Part shown: positions 1 through 8,932 of the stretch, piece by piece
Layout of the letters: every line of letters starts with the position of its first letter
Numbering within the stretch: the first letter of the stretch is position 1
Assembly: GCA_036555725.1 (NCBI GenBank)
Contig: DATBKU010000084.1
Coordinates: 1 to 64,000, forward strand
Length of the DNA stretch: 64,000 bases
Origin: CALAED01 sp036555725
GTDB lineage: Bacteria; Actinomycetota; Actinomycetes; Streptosporangiales; Streptosporangiaceae
Direction of reading: 5' to 3'
Program-made: the position numbers and the translations under genes
The notes under the pieces: model-generated
What the model saw: the letters and a program-made list of their open reading frames with translations, nothing else
Told to the model about the DNA's origin: nothing
Databases searched by the model: none

Positions 1-207
1 ACCACTCCTCCCGCACGGAGGGGGCCACGGGGAGCCCACAGTGGGAGCCCATGTGTTCAGACTCCCTCCGGCTCCCCACGACCCACTCCGATTGCTTGTG
101 CAGGTGAGTGGCTCCAGAACGACTCCGGCAGACCATGACAGACCAACAAGAGACAGAGGTTCGCTAACGCTTTCGCTGGTAACTCCGCTGGTAGAAGCGG
201 CGAGGGC

Positions 208-1779
208 TTAGGCGGCGTCACGGATGCGGCGCATGATGCCGGTGCTGTGAGCGGAGCGGGTACGGGCGGGCCGGTCGACTGTGGTCGGGGCGGGCTGGTG
301 ATCGGGGCTGGTCGCCAGCGCGTCGCGGCGGACGGTGAAGAAGGTCAAGATCGCGCCGATGACCAGCAGCAGCGCGCTGATCACCATGGCGGTCCGGAAG
401 CCGCCGCCGAAGGTGACCGGGTCGCGGTAGGCGTCGCCGGTCAGGCCGACCAGCGGCGGAACGGCGGCCACGGCGAGCAGCCCGGCGGCGCGTGCCACCG
501 CGTTGTTGACCCCGCTCGCGACGCCCGCGTGCCGTACGTCCGCGGTCGCCAGCACGGTGGCGGTGAGGGGAGCGACCACGGCGGACAGGCCGAGGCCGAA
601 CACGATGACGGCGGGCAGCACGTCGCCAACATAGGAGGCGTGCGGCCCGACGCGGGTGGTGAGCAGCAGGCCGGCGGCGCCGACGAGCAGCCCGCCGGTC
701 ATCAAGGCTCGCGGACCGATCCGCTGCGCGAGCGCCCCGGCCCGTGCCGACAGCAGCAACATGAGGATGGTCACCGGCAGCATCGCGAACCCCGCGGCGA
801 TGGGCGAGAACCCGGCCACCACCTGCAGCTGGACCAGGAGCAGGAAGACCAGCACGCTCAGCCCGCCGTACACGACGAAGGTGACCACATTGATCGCGGT
901 GAACTGCCGTGACCCGAACACCGCCAGCGGCATCATCGCGCTCGCGCCGCGCCGCCGCTCCACCCAGAGGAACGCCGCCGCGCAGCCGACCCCGCCGATC
1001 CCGATGGCGAGGCTGAGCGCGAGCGGGGTACGGCCGGCCGGGGCCTCGGTCAGCGCGTACGTGATCCCCGTCAGGGCGAGCGCGGCCAGGACGGCGCCCT
1101 TCACATCGAACCGGCCGCCGGCCTCACCGTCGGAGCTCTCCGGTACGTGCCGTACGGCGACGAGCACGACGATCGCGGCCAGCGGCACGTTGAGCAGGAA
1201 CACCCAGCGCCAGCCGGCGGCCTCGACCAGCCAGCCGCCCAGGAACGGCCCGACCGCGGCGGCCACGCCGCCCAGCCCGGACCAGGCGCCGACGGCGCGC
1301 GGCCGGTCGTCCGGCACGAACGACGCCTGGATGATCGCCAGCGATCCGGGCGTCAGCAACGCGCCGCCCACGCCCTGCAGGGCCCGGGCGGCGACCAGCA
1401 TCGGGACGTTCAGCGCCAGCCCGCACAGCACGGACGCCACCGCGAACCAGATCACGCCGAGCACGAAGACCCGGCGCCGCCCGAAGCGGTCCCCCAGCGA
1501 GCCGCCGAGCAGGATGAACCCGGCCAGCGTGAGCGCGTAGCCGTTGACCGTCCACTGCAGACCCGACATCGACGCGCTCAGATCCGCGGCCAGCCGGGGC
1601 AGCGCGACGTTGACCACCGTCGCGTCCAGCATCGCGACGCTGGACCCGAGGACGGTGGCGAGCAAGATCCACCGTCCCCGCGCCTCCCCCAGCCGGACGT
1701 TCGCGTCCTGTCTTCGCCCGCCACCGGCGTGCGTGGGTGTTCCGGTCGCTGCCTGCGAGCCTGCGGTGTCCGTTGCCAT
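208..1779 (-). CDS. MFS drug exporter, DHA2 (14-TM) family
   Basis: Predicted proton-driven multidrug efflux pump of the major facilitator superfamily, in the cytoplasmic membrane. The 523-residue protein has about 14 hydrophobic segments. The first loop carries motif A (GDRFGRRR) and the early part reads DATVVNVALPRL, which is typical of the EmrB/QacA (DHA2) group. I chose the ATG at 1779 because GAGGGAA lies just upstream; a start at 1866 would add 29 residues of low-complexity sequence that does not look like a transporter N-terminus. The gene is alone, with the peroxidase gene behind it on the same strand. The substrate cannot be deduced. Confidence 0.9.
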   Translation of the reverse strand: MATDTAGSQAATGTPTHAGGGRRQDANVRLGEARGRWILLATVLGSSVAMLDATVVNVALPRLAADLSASMSGLQWTVNGYALTLAGFILLGGSLGDRFGRRRVFVLGVIWFAVASVLCGLALNVPMLVAARALQGVGGALLTPGSLAIIQASFVPDDRPRAVGAWSGLGGVAAAVGPFLGGWLVEAAGWRWVFLLNVPLAAIVVLVAVRHVPESSDGEAGGRFDVKGAVLAALALTGITYALTEAPAGRTPLALSLAIGIGGVGCAAAFLWVERRRGASAMMPLAVFGSRQFTAINVVTFVVYGGLSVLVFLLLVQLQVVAGFSPIAAGFAMLPVTILMLLLSARAGALAQRIGPRALMTGGLLVGAAGLLLTTRVGPHASYVGDVLPAVIVFGLGLSAVVAPLTATVLATADVRHAGVASGVNNAVARAAGLLAVAAVPPLVGLTGDAYRDPVTFGGGFRTAMVISALLLVIGAILTFFTVRRDALATSPDHQPAPTTVDRPARTRSAHSTGIMRRIRDAA

Positions 1780-1956
1780 GGCTTTCCCTCGCGTCCGTGC
1801 GCCCTCGGTGGGCGCTCTCACAAGGGAGTCGGAGCCGGCGCCGCGACTTCGACACGGCAGGCGCAAAAGTTTTCCGCGGCGCCCCCGGCGCCCGCGGCCG
1901 TCTCGTTTCCGGACCGCGATGGCCTGGGACGAGACGGGCCCCGGGGCGACGTGGAG

Positions 1957-3645
1957 CTATTGGCCGCGGCTGGTGGGGTCGACTTGAGCGAAGGTGAGCA
2001 GGTCGACCAGGCGGAAGTCGCCCGTGCCGCCGGACCGGCGCGGCAGGGTGGGGATCCAGCTGGGGTTGGTGCTGAGGTAGGACGCCGGGTCGAGCTGCAA
2101 CAGCCCGATGAAGACCTCGCCGACGATCCGGGCGCCCACCCCGGCCAGCGTCCGGCCGCCGGCCATGACCTCGGCCTCCTTGAGGGCGTAGTACCACAGC
2201 GGGGTGCTGCTCGGCAGGCCGTGCCCGAACTGCTGGAGCTCGGGGAAGTGCTCCGCCCACAGGGGCGGAACGCCGAGGGCCTGCGCGATCGCCTGCCCGG
2301 ACGGGATCGACCACGTGATGTGCCGCAGCAGGTTCCGCTGCGGCAGTACGAGCGGGGCGGGCTCGCCCGCCGACGGGATCGTGCTCAGCGGCAGGTTGAA
2401 CAGCGGCGTTGAGATGTTTGTGTCGATGAGCTTGTTCCGCCGCAGATCCGTGGTGAAGGGGCCGCCGAAGTCGAAGAACGTCTGCCACCCGATGAATCGC
2501 CTAGGTGCCCTGGCCCCGCCGCGGAGGTCGACCGGGTCGGCCTGACCCTGGCCCGCGGGGTCGAAGATGAGGCCGAAGAAGGCGGGGGCGCCCGTCGCGG
2601 GGTTGCCGCCGGGATCCCCGGCCAGGTTGGCGCGGTACGAGGGGCGCACCATGCTATGCCCGAACCGGTAGCAGGCACCCTGGAACTCGACCGGGATGAA
2701 CTGCTGGCCCACTGCCGGACGGTAGAACCTACGGCCGTTTCGCAGGATGTCGTTCACCACCGGCTGCCCGACGAACAGCGGTAGGAACTCGTGCAGGACG
2801 ATCCATTGGTAGTGCCACCGGACGAGCTGCTGCGCCGCGGCGAAGACGCTGCCGGTTCGCCCCTGCCCGCGCAGGAAGTCGACCACCCGGTTGTGGAACA
2901 GCAAAATCGCCACGTGCAGCCCGGCGAGCATCAAGTTCTCGTCGTTACGCTCGTCGGCGATGATGGCCGAGTTGTTCGACCGCCGGGGCAGGTCCTCGAA
3001 CCGTCCGCCGCTCTCCACCAGGAACTTGTCCCGGTCCGCCGGGTTGTACAGCTGCGGGCTGCCGCTCGGGCCGCGCCCGTAGACCGAGTCGAGGTCGAAT
3101 CCCGGCGTTCGCGAGTTGGGGGCGGCGGTGGGTTCCAGCGGCACACCGAGCTTCGAGGTCTCGTCGAACGTGATGTCGTGGTCGAGGAACTGCCCCACGA
3201 AGGTCGTGCCCGCCGTGTGGGTGGTGTTATCGGGGTTGTTGACGCTGAGGTCCGGGTTGGTGAGCAGTTGGACCGGGCCCGCCGATAGCTGATCCTGCGC
3301 GTCGAGAATTCCGCCCGGTCGCCCCATGTCCATCAGGGCCGACCGCAGCGAGGGCGCGTTCAAGTCGGCGAACGGCTGCAGATTGAAGATACGCCCGAAC
3401 CTGTCCGGTGAGGTGGCCAGCCCCGCCGCTCGCGGCGTGAGCACCTCGGCGATCGCGTCAGTGGGCCGCAAGGCGAGGGCACCGGCGGTGCCGACCCCCA
3501 CTCCGGTCAGGAACCCCCGGCGGCTGACGTGCCGCCGCGGCCCCTCGGGGTGCCGCTGCCGGACCTCTGCGTGTCGTTGCGACACCTCGGCGTACGGCCG
3601 TGGCGCCTCGGCGTCGCGCGGACTGTCCGCCTGCCTGCGTCCCAT
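1957..3645 (-). CDS. Tat-exported animal-type heme peroxidase
   Basis: Member of the peroxidase-cyclooxygenase (animal heme peroxidase, An_peroxidase) superfamily, predicted to act outside the membrane. The 562-residue protein opens with a charged, repetitive stretch, then a twin-arginine signal SRRGFLTG (residues 41-48) and a short hydrophobic segment ending near residue 68. The distal heme motif GQFLDHDITF places the catalytic His at 156, and the proximal motif RFGHSMV is near residue 330. The ATG at 3645 has GGAGG 8-12 bases upstream. The natural substrate is unknown; bacterial members are linked to halide or phenol oxidation, but that is family knowledge. The long n-region before the RR motif is unusual. 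Confidence 0.88.
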   Translation of the reverse strand: MGRRQADSPRDAEAPRPYAEVSQRHAEVRQRHPEGPRRHVSRRGFLTGVGVGTAGALALRPTDAIAEVLTPRAAGLATSPDRFGRIFNLQPFADLNAPSLRSALMDMGRPGGILDAQDQLSAGPVQLLTNPDLSVNNPDNTTHTAGTTFVGQFLDHDITFDETSKLGVPLEPTAAPNSRTPGFDLDSVYGRGPSGSPQLYNPADRDKFLVESGGRFEDLPRRSNNSAIIADERNDENLMLAGLHVAILLFHNRVVDFLRGQGRTGSVFAAAQQLVRWHYQWIVLHEFLPLFVGQPVVNDILRNGRRFYRPAVGQQFIPVEFQGACYRFGHSMVRPSYRANLAGDPGGNPATGAPAFFGLIFDPAGQGQADPVDLRGGARAPRRFIGWQTFFDFGGPFTTDLRRNKLIDTNISTPLFNLPLSTIPSAGEPAPLVLPQRNLLRHITWSIPSGQAIAQALGVPPLWAEHFPELQQFGHGLPSSTPLWYYALKEAEVMAGGRTLAGVGARIVGEVFIGLLQLDPASYLSTNPSWIPTLPRRSGGTGDFRLVDLLTFAQVDPTSRGQ

Positions 3646-4057
3646 GATCGTCGACCTCCTCCCATCGCGCGATTTCGTTCGCGCGATAGAGCCATTGGTG
3701 ACGAATTCTGGAATCGCAGACAGGTGGAGGCAATGCGATCGCAAGGGCGGGAAACCCTTAAGACCACCAATAACCCTTAGTGGTCGCCAAACCCCGCGGG
3801 CACCGCCGATCCGGCCGATATCAGCGCCGCAGGCCCCCGCTACCAGGCGAAATCGCACCGGTCCGGCAGGGCGGCGCCATCGCTCGATGCACCGGCCGCG
3901 ACGAATTCCAGACGAACGTGGCGGCCGAATTTCATCGCTTTCAGGCCGACCTTGCAAGCCGATGGCCGCGCGGCCTAAAAAAACGGAAGATTAGACGGCC
4001 AACAAACGCCCGAAATTCCGTACACCAAAGAAGGCCGCGGTAGCCCGGCCCGCCCGG
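3646..4057. other. 412-bp intergenic region upstream of the peroxidase gene
   Basis: No convincing coding sequence; short reading frames here are poorly coding. It is noticeably less GC-rich than its flanks and holds a direct repeat AACCCTTA at 3753-3760 and 3772-3779 (19-bp period), overlapped by an inverted pair ACCAC (3763-3767) and GTGGT (3780-3784). This sits about 110-135 bp upstream of the peroxidase start, where an operator would be expected. A palindrome GGCCGCGCGGCC near 3964-3975 is followed by an A-run, the wrong polarity for a leftward terminator. Confidence 0.5.
3753..3784. repeat. Direct and inverted repeat, possible operator of the peroxidase gene
   Basis: Two copies of AACCCTTA 19 bp apart, with flanking arms ACCAC and GTGGT. 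The 19-bp spacing is close to two helical turns, so two protein subunits could sit on one face. The role is inferred from position only. Confidence 0.35.
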
Positions 4058-5083
4058 TTAGCGGGCGACCTTGAGGAAGGAGCTCTTGACGGTCGCCGGC
4101 GCGGTGCCGTGGTTCTCCACGTCGACCCGGTACTTGCGTTTGTCGCTCATCCACCCCAGACCGGCCAGCACGTACTCGATGTCGGTGCCGTTACCGACCT
4201 TGTCTTCGCCGAGGACGTCCAAGACGTGGTCGTTGGTGTCTCGCTCGTACTCGGCGAAGATGATCTTCAGCTTGTCGCCGGCGGCCTGTCCGGTGACCAC
4301 GACGCTGACGCTCACCGAGTAGTAGGCGCCGACCTTCGGGAACCAGCTCGGGTAGTTGCCGTCGGTGTGCACCTTGTCGGGGTCGTGGTACTCCTTGTTG
4401 TACGTCAGCGAGATCCGGTCACCGGGCTTGACGGTGGCCGCCTCGGTCGCACCGAGGCTGATGAGGAGCTGCAACGGTTCGTCCTCCTCCTCGGGCAGCT
4501 CGTTGACACGCCACTGCCCGTAGTCGTCCTTGACGGCCCGGTCGTAGTCCACGCCGACGCCGTTGATCTTGTGACCGTTCGAGTACTGCTGGACATGCGC
4601 CCGCTTGTCCCAGTGGCCCGCGGACCATGCGTACGTCTGCCAACCCCACGTGATCTTGTGCGCGTCGAAGGCGCGCTTGATCACGTAGTAGCCGGCGTAG
4701 AGGCCGACCCGGTCGCGGCCGAGCACGCTGGCGGCGCCGTCCAGGTACGAGTTGATCGCGCCCTGCTGGGCGGCCGAGGCGTCGAAGTCGACGGCGAAGT
4801 AGATTGGCCGCCCGCCGGGCATGCCGCATCCGTGGGCCTGCTTTTCGGCGGCCTTCGCGTCGGCGACGCCGGCGGCGTGGCCGGCCAGCGCCCGCTTCGC
4901 CGTGCTCTCCCACACCACGAAGATCCACAGGCCCCCGGCGGACAGCTGCTTGGCCTCGGCGAGGGTCAGGTTCTTGCCCGTGGTGTCGTGGGACAGATAG
5001 CGGCCGACGAACTTCACGCCGGCGCGCTTCAGGGCTGCCGCGCCGGGACGGCCCCAGGCATAGTCGACCCCGAACTCGCTCAT
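4058..5083 (-). CDS. DUF1906 (Rv2525c-like glycoside hydrolase-like) protein
   Basis: The N-terminal 200 residues match the DUF1906 / Rv2525c-like glycoside-hydrolase-like family, a TIM-barrel fold related to GH25 lysozymes. The protein starts MSEFGVDYAWGRPG, has IYFAVDFDAS on an inner strand and ends the barrel with the acidic GVDYDRA. The C-terminal 140 residues look like a beta-sandwich accessory domain. No signal peptide is visible, so the location is unclear. The ATG at 5083 has AGAGGTGA upstream. A small hairpin, CGCCCG-GTTAG-CGGGCG, overlaps the stop codon at 4051-4067. Mycobacterial Rv2525c has been linked to cell-wall processes; catalytic activity here is unproven. Confidence 0.8.
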   Translation of the reverse strand: MSEFGVDYAWGRPGAAALKRAGVKFVGRYLSHDTTGKNLTLAEAKQLSAGGLWIFVVWESTAKRALAGHAAGVADAKAAEKQAHGCGMPGGRPIYFAVDFDASAAQQGAINSYLDGAASVLGRDRVGLYAGYYVIKRAFDAHKITWGWQTYAWSAGHWDKRAHVQQYSNGHKINGVGVDYDRAVKDDYGQWRVNELPEEEDEPLQLLISLGATEAATVKPGDRISLTYNKEYHDPDKVHTDGNYPSWFPKVGAYYSVSVSVVVTGQAAGDKLKIIFAEYERDTNDHVLDVLGEDKVGNGTDIEYVLAGLGWMSDKRKYRVDVENHGTAPATVKSSFLKVAR

Positions 5084-5258
5084 CGCGGGTCACCTCTGTA
5101 GTCCGATGAATCCGGTGAATCCGGCGGTTGCCGGCCCGTGGTCGCGCGAGCGGGGGGTGCGACCACCCGTGACGATGGACTCTAGCGACCGTGCCCGCCG
5201 CTGCGTCGCCTATTCCTAACTCTTCGTCATCGAAAGTTCAGTGCACGGTCAACTACCA

Positions 5259-5972
5259 CTACCGGCCTCGTACGACCTCCAGCTCGGCCAGTACGGGTCG
5301 ATGGTCGGTAGCCAGGGCGTAGTCGCCGATCTGCGAGGGTTCGATCGGAACCCCGCAGCCGATGACGCGGATCGTGGGGTCGGCGAACACGCCGTCGATG
5401 CGCCGGCGCGGGTACACGGCGGAGTAGGTGTCGCCGTCGCCGGCGGGCGCGATCGCGTGCGCGTCCGGGAAGGGCCGGGCGAGCAGCGTCCAGGCCGCCC
5501 CGCCGGGCGGCTCGTTGATGTCGCCGGCGATGACGGCCGGTGCGTCGTACGCCGTCCGCAGCCGTCCGATCGAGGACAGCACCTGACCGGCGTGCGCGCG
5601 GCGGGCGGTGTCGTGCAGGTCGAGATGGGTGCTGGCGGCGACCAGCCGGACGCCGCCGACCTCGACCACGGCCAGCGCGACGCCGCGGCGATGCAACCGG
5701 GGCACCCGGGTCAGCAGCCGGTGCTCGCGGTGCAGGACGCGTACGCCCGGCCCGGTGTAGACGGCGAGCCCGGCGGCCCGGCGGGTGGCGCCCTCCTCCT
5801 CCAGCTCGCACTGGCCGGCCAGGGTGCGTCGCTTCTCCCGCCACCGGAAGAAGCGCGGCATCTCCTGGAAGCAGGCGATGTCCGGCCGCAGCGCGCGAAT
5901 GATCCGGACCAGGGCCTTCTTGTCGTCGCGCAGCGATCTGAGGTTGTAGCTCAGCAGCCGTATCTTCGTCAC
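5259..5972 (-). CDS. Endonuclease/exonuclease/phosphatase family protein
   Basis: Metal-dependent phosphoesterase of the EEP (DNase I / exonuclease III) superfamily. The 237 residues show the family landmarks in order: SYNLRSL (metal-site Asn), CFQEM (metal-binding Glu), STHLD (catalytic His), AGDINEPP (Asp/Asn) and the terminal TDHRPV (catalytic His). No signal peptide, so it is likely cytoplasmic. It starts with GTG at 5972, 13 bp after the glucokinase stop, so the two are probably one operon. Substrate (nucleic acid, phospholipid or inositol phosphate) cannot be told from sequence. Confidence 0.87.
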   Translation of the reverse strand: MTKIRLLSYNLRSLRDDKKALVRIIRALRPDIACFQEMPRFFRWREKRRTLAGQCELEEEGATRRAAGLAVYTGPGVRVLHREHRLLTRVPRLHRRGVALAVVEVGGVRLVAASTHLDLHDTARRAHAGQVLSSIGRLRTAYDAPAVIAGDINEPPGGAAWTLLARPFPDAHAIAPAGDGDTYSAVYPRRRIDGVFADPTIRVIGCGVPIEPSQIGDYALATDHRPVLAELEVVRGR

Positions 5973-5985
5973 GCTCGGCCGCCGA

Positions 5986-6930
5986 TCAGGTTCGGGCGAG
6001 GTCGGCGGCGCCGACGATGCCGGCGTCGGGGCCGAGTTCGGCGATGCGGATGTCGGCGACCGGCCGATGGCCGCGACCGGTGAGCGCCTGGTCGTAGGCC
6101 ATTCGTACCGGCTCGAGCAGCAGGTCGCCCGCCGCCGAGAGGCCGCCGCCGATGACGAAGGCCCCGGGGTCGAGTACGGCCGCGAGATCGGCGAGGCCCT
6201 GACCGACCCAGCCGGCGACCGTACGGAAGCACTCCAGAGCGGCCGGATCGCCTTCCCTGGCGGCCTGGGTCACCTCGGGGCCGCTGATGCCCTCGGGCGC
6301 GCCCCCGCCGAGCTCCAGCAGCCTGCCCGCCATGGCGGGGGCCACCCGGGCCAGTTCGCGGGCCTCGTGGACCAGGGCGTTGCCGCTGGCGTACTGCTCC
6401 CAGCACCCCCGGTTGCCGCAGCCGCAGCGGCGGCCGCCGGCCACGACACGGTAGTGCCCGAACTCGCCGCCGATCCCGAACCGGCCGCGGTACAGGTCGC
6501 CGTTGATGATGATGCCGCCGCCGATCCCGGTACCGAGGGCGACCAGGATGAGGAAGTCCTCGCCGCGTCCGGCGCCGTAGCGGGCCTCGCCCCAGGCCGA
6601 GGCGTTGGCGTCGTTCTCGACGATGACCCGCAGCCCGACCCGCGCCTCGACCTCCTTCTTGAGAGGCTCGTCGCGCCAGGCGAGGTTGGGGGCGAACTGC
6701 ACGACGGACCTGGTCTCGTCGACGAATCCGGCCGCGCCGAGGCCGACCGCCTCGATGCCCTCGAACTTGCCGTTGAGCAGGTCGACGACCTCGACGATGA
6801 CCTCGGCGGTCTCCTGCGGGCTCGTCGACGGCGTGGGACGACGCACCTTCTCGACGATCTGCCCATCGTCGTCGACCACGCCCGCGGCGACCTTGGTACC
6901 ACCGACATCCACACCGATGGTCAGCGCCAT
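5986..6930 (-). CDS. glkA: ROK-family glucokinase
   Basis: Cytoplasmic ATP-dependent kinase phosphorylating glucose to glucose 6-phosphate, and in streptomycetes also a carrier of glucose repression. The 314 residues match the usual length. The N-terminal phosphate loop reads IGVDVGGTK, the substrate-side motif is GEFGHYRV, and the zinc-binding ROK signature CGCGNRGCWEQYASG is intact. The ATG at 6930 has a strong GAGGAGG; the longer frame to 6969 has no site. It lies in an actinomycete-conserved group with the EEP protein, a small CxxC protein and an SRPBCC protein. Confidence 0.93.
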   Translation of the reverse strand: MALTIGVDVGGTKVAAGVVDDDGQIVEKVRRPTPSTSPQETAEVIVEVVDLLNGKFEGIEAVGLGAAGFVDETRSVVQFAPNLAWRDEPLKKEVEARVGLRVIVENDANASAWGEARYGAGRGEDFLILVALGTGIGGGIIINGDLYRGRFGIGGEFGHYRVVAGGRRCGCGNRGCWEQYASGNALVHEARELARVAPAMAGRLLELGGGAPEGISGPEVTQAAREGDPAALECFRTVAGWVGQGLADLAAVLDPGAFVIGGGLSAAGDLLLEPVRMAYDQALTGRGHRPVADIRIAELGPDAGIVGAADLART

Positions 6931-7023
6931 GACCGTGTCCTCCTCGCGTCTCCGCAGGCCCGCGGGCATGCGCCGCGCCGGTCTGGCCGCGATCGGTCCC
7001 CCACCCGAGCCCTCCCTGGAAGC

Positions 7024-7359
7024 TCAGCCGATATCGGACGGATTGTCGTCACGTCGCTGGCCCGGCGGCCGGGTGCGCTGGTAGCCCGCCACCGTCTCGC
7101 GGAACGCCGCCATCAGCGCCAGGCCCGCGTCGGCGAGGTGGTCGGTCACGTCGGTACCGGAGTTGCGCGCCGCCGCGATGGTGCGGCAGATCGGGCAGTA
7201 ACGGCATTCCGGCGCGCCGGTCGCGATGCCCGGCACCGGCTCGTGCGTCGCCTGGCTCCACACATCGTCCTGCTGCGGCGCTCCGCTGCGCAGCTGCCGC
7301 CGTACCGTCTGGATGAGGCGGGCCGCCTCCTCCAGCACGTACCCTGGCTGATCGGTCAT
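7024..7359 (-). CDS. Small conserved hypothetical protein with CxxC
   Basis: A 111-residue protein I cannot assign to a named function. It starts MTDQPGYVLEEAARLIQ, holds ECRYCPICR at mid-length (a CxxC pair that could bind metal or be redox active), and ends in a charged tail. No signal peptide or membrane segment. It sits between glkA and the SRPBCC gene on the same strand. The ATG at 7359 has only a weak ribosome site. Confidence 0.7.
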   Translation of the reverse strand: MTDQPGYVLEEAARLIQTVRRQLRSGAPQQDDVWSQATHEPVPGIATGAPECRYCPICRTIAAARNSGTDVTDHLADAGLALMAAFRETVAGYQRTRPPGQRRDDNPSDIG

Positions 7360-7424
7360 GGGAACATCATCTACCTTGTCGTTCGGCGAAAAACCGTACC
7401 CTTTTCAAACAGCTCAACGTACGG

Positions 7425-7859
7425 TCAGCGTTCAATGTGTCGCTTGAGCCCCTTGAGGGCCGTGTCGATGATCATCTTTTCCGCTCTGCGCTTGAACATG
7501 CCGATCATGGGGATCGACACGTCGACCGTCAGCTCATAGGTCACGTCGGTCGCGCCGTTGCGGGCCGCCAGGCGGTACGAGCCCGACATGCCGGAGAGCA
7601 TCTTGCCGCGCTCGGCGAGGTCCCAGCGGACGGCCTCGTCGCCGTCCCAGTCGTACGACAGGACGTAGGTGTCCTTGATCGGCCCGGCCTCGAGGGTGAA
7701 CCGCACCCGGTCGGCCCGGTCGCCCTCAGCCGTGGAGAGGATCTCGGCCGACTTGATGCCCTCGGCCCAGGTCGGGTAGGCGGCGAAATCGGCGATGGCC
7801 GCCATCACCGTCGGTCTGTCGGAGTTGATCGTGATGCTGGAACTCGTACGATCCGCCAT
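7425..7859 (-). CDS. SRPBCC (START-like) lipid-binding family protein
   Basis: About 144 residues with the SRPBCC / polyketide-cyclase-like helix-grip fold: a first strand SSSITIN, the helix and PTWAEGIKSAEIL loop, an alternating beta-meander and a long C-terminal amphipathic helix ending KGLKRHIER. Such proteins bind a hydrophobic ligand in a central cavity; the ligand here is unknown, and this is not evidence of polyketide synthesis. I prefer the ATG at 7859 (MADRTSSSITI) because the conserved fold begins there. A start at 7880 (MDEGTAP) also has a plausible AGGGGG site. Confidence 0.8.
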   Translation of the reverse strand: MADRTSSSITINSDRPTVMAAIADFAAYPTWAEGIKSAEILSTAEGDRADRVRFTLEAGPIKDTYVLSYDWDGDEAVRWDLAERGKMLSGMSGSYRLAARNGATDVTYELTVDVSIPMIGMFKRRAEKMIIDTALKGLKRHIER

Positions 7860-7916
7860 CGGCGCCGTCCCTTCGTCCATAACCCCCTGGCGGAGCGTAA
7901 TCCATTTTTCAAGCGT

Positions 7917-8705
7917 TTATGCGACGGCCGACGGGTGGTCCAGGGTCAGGACGTACGGCACGCCGCTCGCGCGGAAGTGGCCCACGTTGACGCACTCGGT
8001 GCGGCCGATGCGCATGCGGGCGGTCAGCGGTTGGTGGACGTGACCGAACAGGACGTAGCGCGGCTGGGTCTCGCGGATCGCGTCGAGGATGGCCTCGCTG
8101 CCCCGCTCGAACCGGCGCGCGACCGTGTCGTACAGCAGCTCGGGCACGGCGGGCGGGATGTGGCAGCACAGCACGTCGACCGCGCCGACGGCCGCGACCT
8201 TCGCGGCGTACGTCTCGTCGTCGATCTCGTACGGCGTGCGGTACCGCGTGCGTAGCCCGCCGCCGACGAAGCCGAAGGTCAGCCCGCCGATCTCCGCGGT
8301 CTCGCCGTCCAGGACGTGGTGCCCGGCGCGCAGGTGCTCCCCCCACAGCGCCGGGATGTCGACGTTCCCGTACGTGAGGTACGCGGGGATCGGCATCGCG
8401 GCGAACAGGTCGGCGTACTGGCGCTGTACGGCACGTTCGATGTGCGGCCACGCGTCGCCGTCGAGGGAGCCCCACAACCGCTGGGAGAATTGCCGCGCCT
8501 CGTCGAACCGCCGCTGCGTGCGGAGCGAGATGAAGGTGTCGGCGTTCTCGGCCCCGAACAGCTCGGCGAAGATGCCCTGCCCATGGTCGTCGTAGTCGAT
8601 GAAGAGGATCAGATCCCCGAGGCACACGAGCGCGTCCGCGCCGTCTCCGGCATGGGCGAGGGCGTCAACGCGGCCGTGGACATCGCTCACCACGTGGATC
8701 CGCAT
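7917..8705 (-). CDS. Calcineurin-like metallophosphoesterase
   Basis: A 262-residue dimetal phosphoesterase. The motifs occur in order: SDVHGR (Asp, His), CLGDLI (GD), YGNVD (GNxD, in place of GNHD/E), CHIPP (His) and FGHVHQP (GHxH). Predicted cytoplasmic. The family includes protein phosphatases, nucleotide hydrolases and lipid phosphatases, and the sequence does not choose among them. The gene is divergent from the acyl-CoA synthetase gene, with a 227-bp shared control region. Confidence 0.87.
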   Translation of the reverse strand: MRIHVVSDVHGRVDALAHAGDGADALVCLGDLILFIDYDDHGQGIFAELFGAENADTFISLRTQRRFDEARQFSQRLWGSLDGDAWPHIERAVQRQYADLFAAMPIPAYLTYGNVDIPALWGEHLRAGHHVLDGETAEIGGLTFGFVGGGLRTRYRTPYEIDDETYAAKVAAVGAVDVLCCHIPPAVPELLYDTVARRFERGSEAILDAIRETQPRYVLFGHVHQPLTARMRIGRTECVNVGHFRASGVPYVLTLDHPSAVA

Positions 8706-8863
8706 ACGCCAAGACTAAATCCCCAAACCGCGCCGCCTCGGCGTCGGCCGAATCGAGCGCGCACCTCCAGCATGTGCTCCCCCGATTCCCCGTTGAGCGG
8801 GTCAAGCCTCAAGGTTCGTAGACTTGGAGAACGTGGATTGGCAACGGCGTGACCGACTGATGA

Positions 8864-8877
8864 CTACCGATCGGTAG
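8864..8877. promoter_or_regulatory. Perfect 14-bp palindrome CTACCGATCGGTAG upstream of fadD
   Basis: Perfectly symmetric around 8870/8871 and 56 bp upstream of the fadD GTG, inside the region shared with the divergent phosphoesterase gene. The ACCGATCGGT core is the type of site bound by TetR-family dimers. The identity of the regulator is unknown; a FadR-like acyl-CoA-responsive repressor is an inference. Confidence 0.6.
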
Positions 8878-8932
8878 CTGAACGCGGTAGCGTCCCCGAG
8901 TTATTAGTCACCGCGTTCAAAGAGGAGAAGTC

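Noticed and set aside
29..79. Inverted copies of GGGGAGCC / GGCTCCCC after the MFS gene
   Set aside because: Arms are short and widely spaced with competing pairings; too weak to call a terminator.
3964..3983. Palindrome GGCCGCGCGGCC next to an A-run as a terminator
   Set aside because: For leftward genes the T-run would precede the stem, and no rightward gene ends here.
7425..7859. SRPBCC protein as a polyketide cyclase of the cluster
   Set aside because: It sits 26 kb from the cluster in a conserved glucokinase neighbourhood; the family name alone does not indicate polyketide synthesis.
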